Below are positions 62,030 to 64,000 of a DNA stretch of 64,000 nucleotides, in pieces. The stretch lies in the NCBI GenBank assembly GCA_946965045.2, contig OX337230.1, positions 3,286,001 through 3,350,000 on the forward strand. The letters run 5' to 3'. Numbering within the stretch: position 1 is the stretch's first letter; each line of letters begins with the position of its first letter. This stretch comes from Epithemia pelagica (taxonomy: Eukaryota > Bacillariophyta > Bacillariophyceae > Surirellales > Surirellaceae). The position numbers were made by a program, and so were the translations under genes. Below the pieces are notes generated by a model. It did no database searches and was not told the origin of the DNA. It saw only the letters and a program-made list of their open reading frames with translations.

Positions 62030-62447
62030 GGTGAAATACGGTTGGATGGTTGGTTTCGGAGAAGAGGATTTTGAAAACACTGCAATGGTATCTTCACGAT
62101 CAAAAATGTGAATGGGGGTTCTGACGCTATTCTCTCTGTCTCGCTCTTGCGCCTGATTTCTATCCTGTCTTGGTGTTGTGTCTGTTGATTGGGCTTTTCA
62201 ATCAACTTTGGATGGTCTATTGTAGTGTCATCAATGGACTGAACGACCTCTTTCACTTCAAAAAGTGTTCGCTTCCGAGATCTTTTTTGGAGCCGGAAGT
62301 CGGTTCCGAGTTCCGAGACCCTCGGACGACGGACGGACACGCCATCAGCCAGATTCCGCGACCTGGAAGTCACGCGTCACGGGTCACGCGTGGTCACCGG
62401 TCACGGACGCCCATCGACATCCGACCGACATTCCATCAGGTTCGACC
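62030..62447. promoter_or_regulatory. Divergent promoter region
   Basis: About 420 bp between the start codons of the DUF1338 gene (minus) and the GGCT-like gene (plus). The right half is GC-rich with TCACGCGT/GTCACGGG repeats at 62373-62408. The frame to the right is open from 62265 but only through a GTG. Confidence 0.4.
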
Positions 62448-63557
62448 ATGAGCAAATCGTTGTCATTCTCGAAACGCGTCACCCGCTCTTCTTCTTCGTC
62501 GTCGTCGTGCGCTTCTTCTGTGTCTCTGTCATCGTCCCCATTTTGCTACATTTTTGGATATGGTTCCCTCTTGTGTTGGGAATCGCGTTGTTACACATGT
62601 CCCGAATGGCAGACCAATCGGAATTGGATTCCAGTGGCCATTCAAGGGGTGGAACGATGTTGGAACAAGCGAGCTTCTGCATTGAACATGACGGCTGTGG
62701 GTGTCCAATTTCGATCGAGGGCGACTTGTACCGGATTGTTGCTTCCTCTGACCCAAAAAATCTCCTTGCAAGCCTTGGATGAACGGGAACAGGGATATCG
62801 ACGAGTACGTTTGGATCCACAGATCAATGCCATGTCTTTGATTCCTTGTTTGGAAGAACCAACCGAAACAATGACAGACCACGAAATCAGTCATGATGAA
62901 GACGATAGGACAGGCAAGGAATCAAAGGCTCCTCCATCACCCTACGAACACTGGAAAGAACAACTGGACCAACTGGTGAGGAGGGCGGCAACCGATTCGT
63001 CTCGTGGTGGTGGTGATGGTGGTGATTGTGATATTTGGGTCTATGTCCCTGAACTCTCCAATCCACCCACACAGCGATATCCCATTTTTCAATCCTACGT
63101 GGACACGATTGCTCGTGGATGCTATCAAATTGGTGCGGCGAGCCGTCGAAACACGATCAGCCCTTCTTTGATTCAGCAAGGACCCGGACAAGCCTTGTGT
63201 CGCACTGTGATGCAAACGACGTGGGGCTGGCACCCCGAACAATGGCCTGCATCAGCCTATTCTTCATCCTCTTCGAGAACTGGCTCTAGTCGAACCACCA
63301 AGAAGAACCATCCCAAAAAACAAAAGACTCTTGGCACCAAGGACAAGCGTATCGTGGAACCGGACAATGTGCCGGTAGCGGTATGGATCAATGACCGATC
63401 CAATCCTCGGTATCCAAGGGGACCTCCAGAGGACAAGACAATGCCTACAACCGATGAAATTGATGAGGTACTGGCTCAAGCCCTTCCAGATTACTTTTTG
63501 TTGCGTCAAACTGCGCCATCACCATCTAGAATAGAAGACAATGAAGATGATTACTAG
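62448..63557 (+). CDS. Gamma-glutamylcyclotransferase-like protein
   Basis: 369 residues from the ATG at 62448. After a Ser-rich start (~1-30), YIFGYGSLLCWESR is the hallmark glycine motif (Y/FGSL) of the GGCT fold. VGVQFRSRATCTGLLLPLT and LDEREQGYRRVRLD, with the catalytic-type Glu, complete it. A second part (~DIWVYVPELSNPPTQRYPIFQSYVDTIARGCYQIG) is as in GGCT-like proteins of algae, and inserts are Ser/Lys-rich. The C-terminal part contains DRSNPRYPRGPPED. It would release 5-oxoproline from gamma-glutamyl peptides, perhaps glutathione. Substrate not shown. Confidence 0.78.
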   Translation: MSKSLSFSKRVTRSSSSSSSCASSVSLSSSPFCYIFGYGSLLCWESRCYTCPEWQTNRNWIPVAIQGVERCWNKRASALNMTAVGVQFRSRATCTGLLLPLTQKISLQALDEREQGYRRVRLDPQINAMSLIPCLEEPTETMTDHEISHDEDDRTGKESKAPPSPYEHWKEQLDQLVRRAATDSSRGGGDGGDCDIWVYVPELSNPPTQRYPIFQSYVDTIARGCYQIGAASRRNTISPSLIQQGPGQALCRTVMQTTWGWHPEQWPASAYSSSSSRTGSSRTTKKNHPKKQKTLGTKDKRIVEPDNVPVAVWINDRSNPRYPRGPPEDKTMPTTDEIDEVLAQALPDYFLLRQTAPSPSRIEDNEDDY

Positions 63558-63906
63558 CAACAACACAGCATAATCTATTCAATCGTTCCTAACAAAGTGC
63601 TTTTGTTTTCTGCAAAGCACAGCCAAACTGAAATAGTGCGAAGCTGTATGGCCAAATCCTTTAAAGGTGCGATTCAAAAAACTGAGATACTAGGAAGAAT
63701 ATGCAAAAGTACAAGGAAATTAAAACCTGATCAAAGAGGAACCAACACTTTTGGACGATGTGGGTCCCTCGTTATCATGAAGCGTAGCTTGGAAGTCAAA
63801 ACATTCGACAACCATTCACACACAAAACAATTTGTACAAACGACAGATTGACACAAAGCACTCGTCTCGAGATGTTGTTGGATCTGGGCGCGGTGTCTGG
63901 TTTTCC
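63558..63906. other. Intergenic, convergent 3' ends
   Basis: About 350 bp with no gene recognised. Confidence 0.5.
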
Positions 63907-64000
63907 TTATTGAAAGGCATTGTCGCTGCTTCCATAAGAGGTCCAATCGACACCGTCATCACTGTCGTCCTTTTCCGTTGTGAGTGTGGAAGAGGGCAAT
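63907..64000 (-). CDS. C-terminal end of a gene leaving the window
   Basis: Minus-strand frame open to the window edge and ending at TAA 63907-63909. It encodes 30 residues, acidic and Ser-rich (TTEKDDSDDGVDWTSYGSSD), then NAFQ. Codon character and composition fit a protein tail; too short for a family call. Confidence 0.4.
   Translation of the reverse strand, partial: LPSSTLTTEKDDSDDGVDWTSYGSSDNAFQ

Overview
The window looks like nuclear DNA of a diatom, probably a pennate one. Evidence: Ty1/copia retrotransposons of the diatom CoDi type; duplicated light-harvesting (LHC) genes whose precursors begin with a signal peptide followed by Phe, as in plastids of secondary origin; short GT-AG introns; and Thr/Asn/Gln-rich proteins with Pro/Thr stalks. 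The species cannot be named from the sequence.

Layout. 1-11.7 kb is retrotransposon DNA: a nearly complete two-ORF copia element (A, plus strand) with a broken left end, then a gag-protease remnant of a second copia element (B, minus strand). 11.9-27.3 kb holds host genes: a repeat-like protein, a membrane protein with a GH17-like outer domain and an intracellular PDZ domain, a secreted-type metallophosphatase fused to EF-hands, an FkbM-type methyltransferase, a phosphatidylinositol synthase-like enzyme, a small coiled-coil protein, and a broken gene joining a lipase-like domain to membrane helices and a P-loop GTPase-like domain. 27.7-34.2 kb holds two LHC copies (the first with a premature stop) flanking a six-exon ABC half-transporter.

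34.64-49.83 kb is the most unusual part. A 31-bp terminal inverted repeat (27/31 matches between ends), flanked by TA on both sides, brackets a DDE transposase gene (one in-frame UAG), a SET-domain gene (one homopolymer frameshift), a two-exon gene with a TPGK/TPAK repeat tail, and a 179-residue gene of unknown function. A complete young copia element (C, 8,206 bp, LTRs with no difference seen, 5-bp target duplication) sits inside it, in the shared upstream region of two divergent cargo genes. Without C the DNA transposon would be 6,980 bp.

49.8-64 kb returns to host genes: a second degenerate lipase/GTPase gene, a GT77-like glycosyltransferase, a beta-rich N-terminal-domain protein with a Pro-rich tail, a tentative multi-exon gene, a DUF1338 (HglS-like) protein with a signal sequence, a gamma-glutamylcyclotransferase-like protein and the end of a further gene.

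Four apparent frameshifts lie in runs of 4-7 identical bases and each would be repaired by one more base of the same kind. Sequencing or assembly error is therefore a real alternative to gene decay. All family names are from motif recognition by eye; no searches were run.
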